A DNA stretch of 44,969 nt. Origin: an uncultured Pelagibacteraceae bacterium. GTDB taxonomy: Bacteria; Pseudomonadota; Alphaproteobacteria; Pelagibacterales; Pelagibacteraceae. A model generated the notes under the pieces. That model saw only the letters and a program-made list of their open reading frames with translations, was not told where the DNA came from and did not search any database. Where the stretch lies: NCBI GenBank assembly GCA_902552185.1, contig CACDFZ010000003.1:1-44969 (forward strand), in the 5' to 3' direction. Position 1 is the stretch's first letter; each line of letters starts with the position of its first letter. Shown piece after piece: positions 44,545-44,969 of the stretch. The position numbers were made by a program, and so were the translations under genes.

Positions 44545-44969
44545 TTAGTTTTTTTGCGAAAGTATATATTTTGAAGAAAATATTATGAGGATAGTTGCCC
44601 AACTAATAAGAAATAAAGAAGGTAATGCCGCAGCCTCTAGAAGGTCTTGTGATGCATAAACGTAAGCTTGTGTAGCGAAAGTCTCAAAATTAAAAGGTCT
44701 TAATATCATAGTAATGGGTAACTCTTTTATAATTTCTAAAGATATAAGCACAACTATTAAAATTATATTGTTTTTTAAATACGGAACGTGAATACTTGAA
44801 AAAGTTTTAATTTTTGAATACCCAAGTAAATATGCGCTTTCATCAATTGAATTGTTTATTTTCTCATAACTAGATTTAATTCCATTAAAAGAGAGAGAAA
44901 AGAATCTTATAAAGTATGCTAGAACTAAACCGAAAATAGATCCTATAAATATTTTCTTAGTGCTTCCTA
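44545..44969 (-). CDS. ABC transporter permease, C-terminal part
   Basis: The 5' end lies outside the window; 140 codons are visible from 44967. The EAA loop DESAYLLGYSKIKTFSSIHV is clear, followed by helices ending in KELPITMILRPFNFETFA and ALPSLFLISWATILIIF. This is the last quarter of a FbpB/FutB-type iron permease with the usual duplicated arrangement. It precedes the ATPase in the same operon. Confidence 0.88.
   Translation of the reverse strand, partial: GSTKKIFIGSIFGLVLAYFIRFFSLSFNGIKSSYEKINNSIDESAYLLGYSKIKTFSSIHVPYLKNNIILIVVLISLEIIKELPITMILRPFNFETFATQAYVYASQDLLEAAALPSLFLISWATILIIFSSKYILSQKN

Noticed and set aside
1..44969. Prophage, insertion sequence, CRISPR array or genomic island
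   Set aside because: No integrase, transposase, terminal inverted repeats, spaced direct repeats or composition shift were seen; the tRNA genes are not flanked by foreign sequence.

Overview
The window is a piece of a very AT-rich, tightly packed alphaproteobacterial chromosome. Gene content, gene order and protein composition point to the SAR11 clade (Candidatus Pelagibacter, Pelagibacterales). Proteins are rich in Lys, Ile and Asn and at the short end of their families. Genes overlap by 1-17 bases, no mobile elements are visible, and no gene-free stretch exceeds about 200 bases. The general L-amino-acid transporter aapJQMP, the runs argS-dgt and scpAB-tatABC-serS, and a DmdA-like GcvT paralog beside a MetF-like gene all fit a marine, streamlined alphaproteobacterium. 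The clade call is an inference from protein resemblance.

Layout: 1-1565, cell-wall enzymes (partial RlpA-like lipoprotein, MltB-like transglycosylase). 1658-5700, tRNA-Ser, sdhE, recG, a DUF502 membrane protein, a possible Tat-exported M48 protease, and tRNA-Lys. 5749-10948 (minus), operon ssb-gyrA-coaD-cyclophilin-tgt running towards tRNA-Lys. 11050-14558 (plus), uvrA and a PuuD-like membrane protein. 14559-17305 (minus), yajC-secD-secF. 17356-25266 (minus), dgt-argS-small membrane protein-nagZ-scpA-scpB, then tatA-tatB-tatC-serS. 25298-26391 (plus), erpA-xthA. 26384-31958 (minus), valS-ilvD-manC. 32057-32253 (plus), tRNA-Cys and tRNA-Asn. Then an XRE regulator, a DUF6134 protein (both minus) and a cysteine-synthase-like gene (plus). 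34469-38741 (minus), aapJQMP. 38932-39372 (plus), a cis-CaaD-family tautomerase. 39369-44969 (minus), the end of an iron-type ABC permease, its ATPase, a MetF-like gene, a DmdA-like GcvT paralog, tRNA-Arg, an SGNH hydrolase and trmB.

Most of the window is conserved housekeeping: translation, replication and repair, Sec and Tat export, chromosome condensation. The metabolically distinctive parts are the amino-acid uptake operon, the putative C1-demethylation pair (GcvT/DmdA-like plus MetF-like) and the tautomerase, which keeps all six residues used by cis-3-chloroacrylic acid dehalogenase at identical positions. Structural curiosities: a hairpin plus U-run between aapJ and aapQ, paired palindromes in the aapJ leader, a Tgt lacking two of four zinc ligands, a GyrA with Gln at the quinolone position, several -10 boxes 5-8 bases from the start codon (leaderless-mRNA candidates), and convergent genes whose stop codons overlap or abut, leaving no room for terminators.
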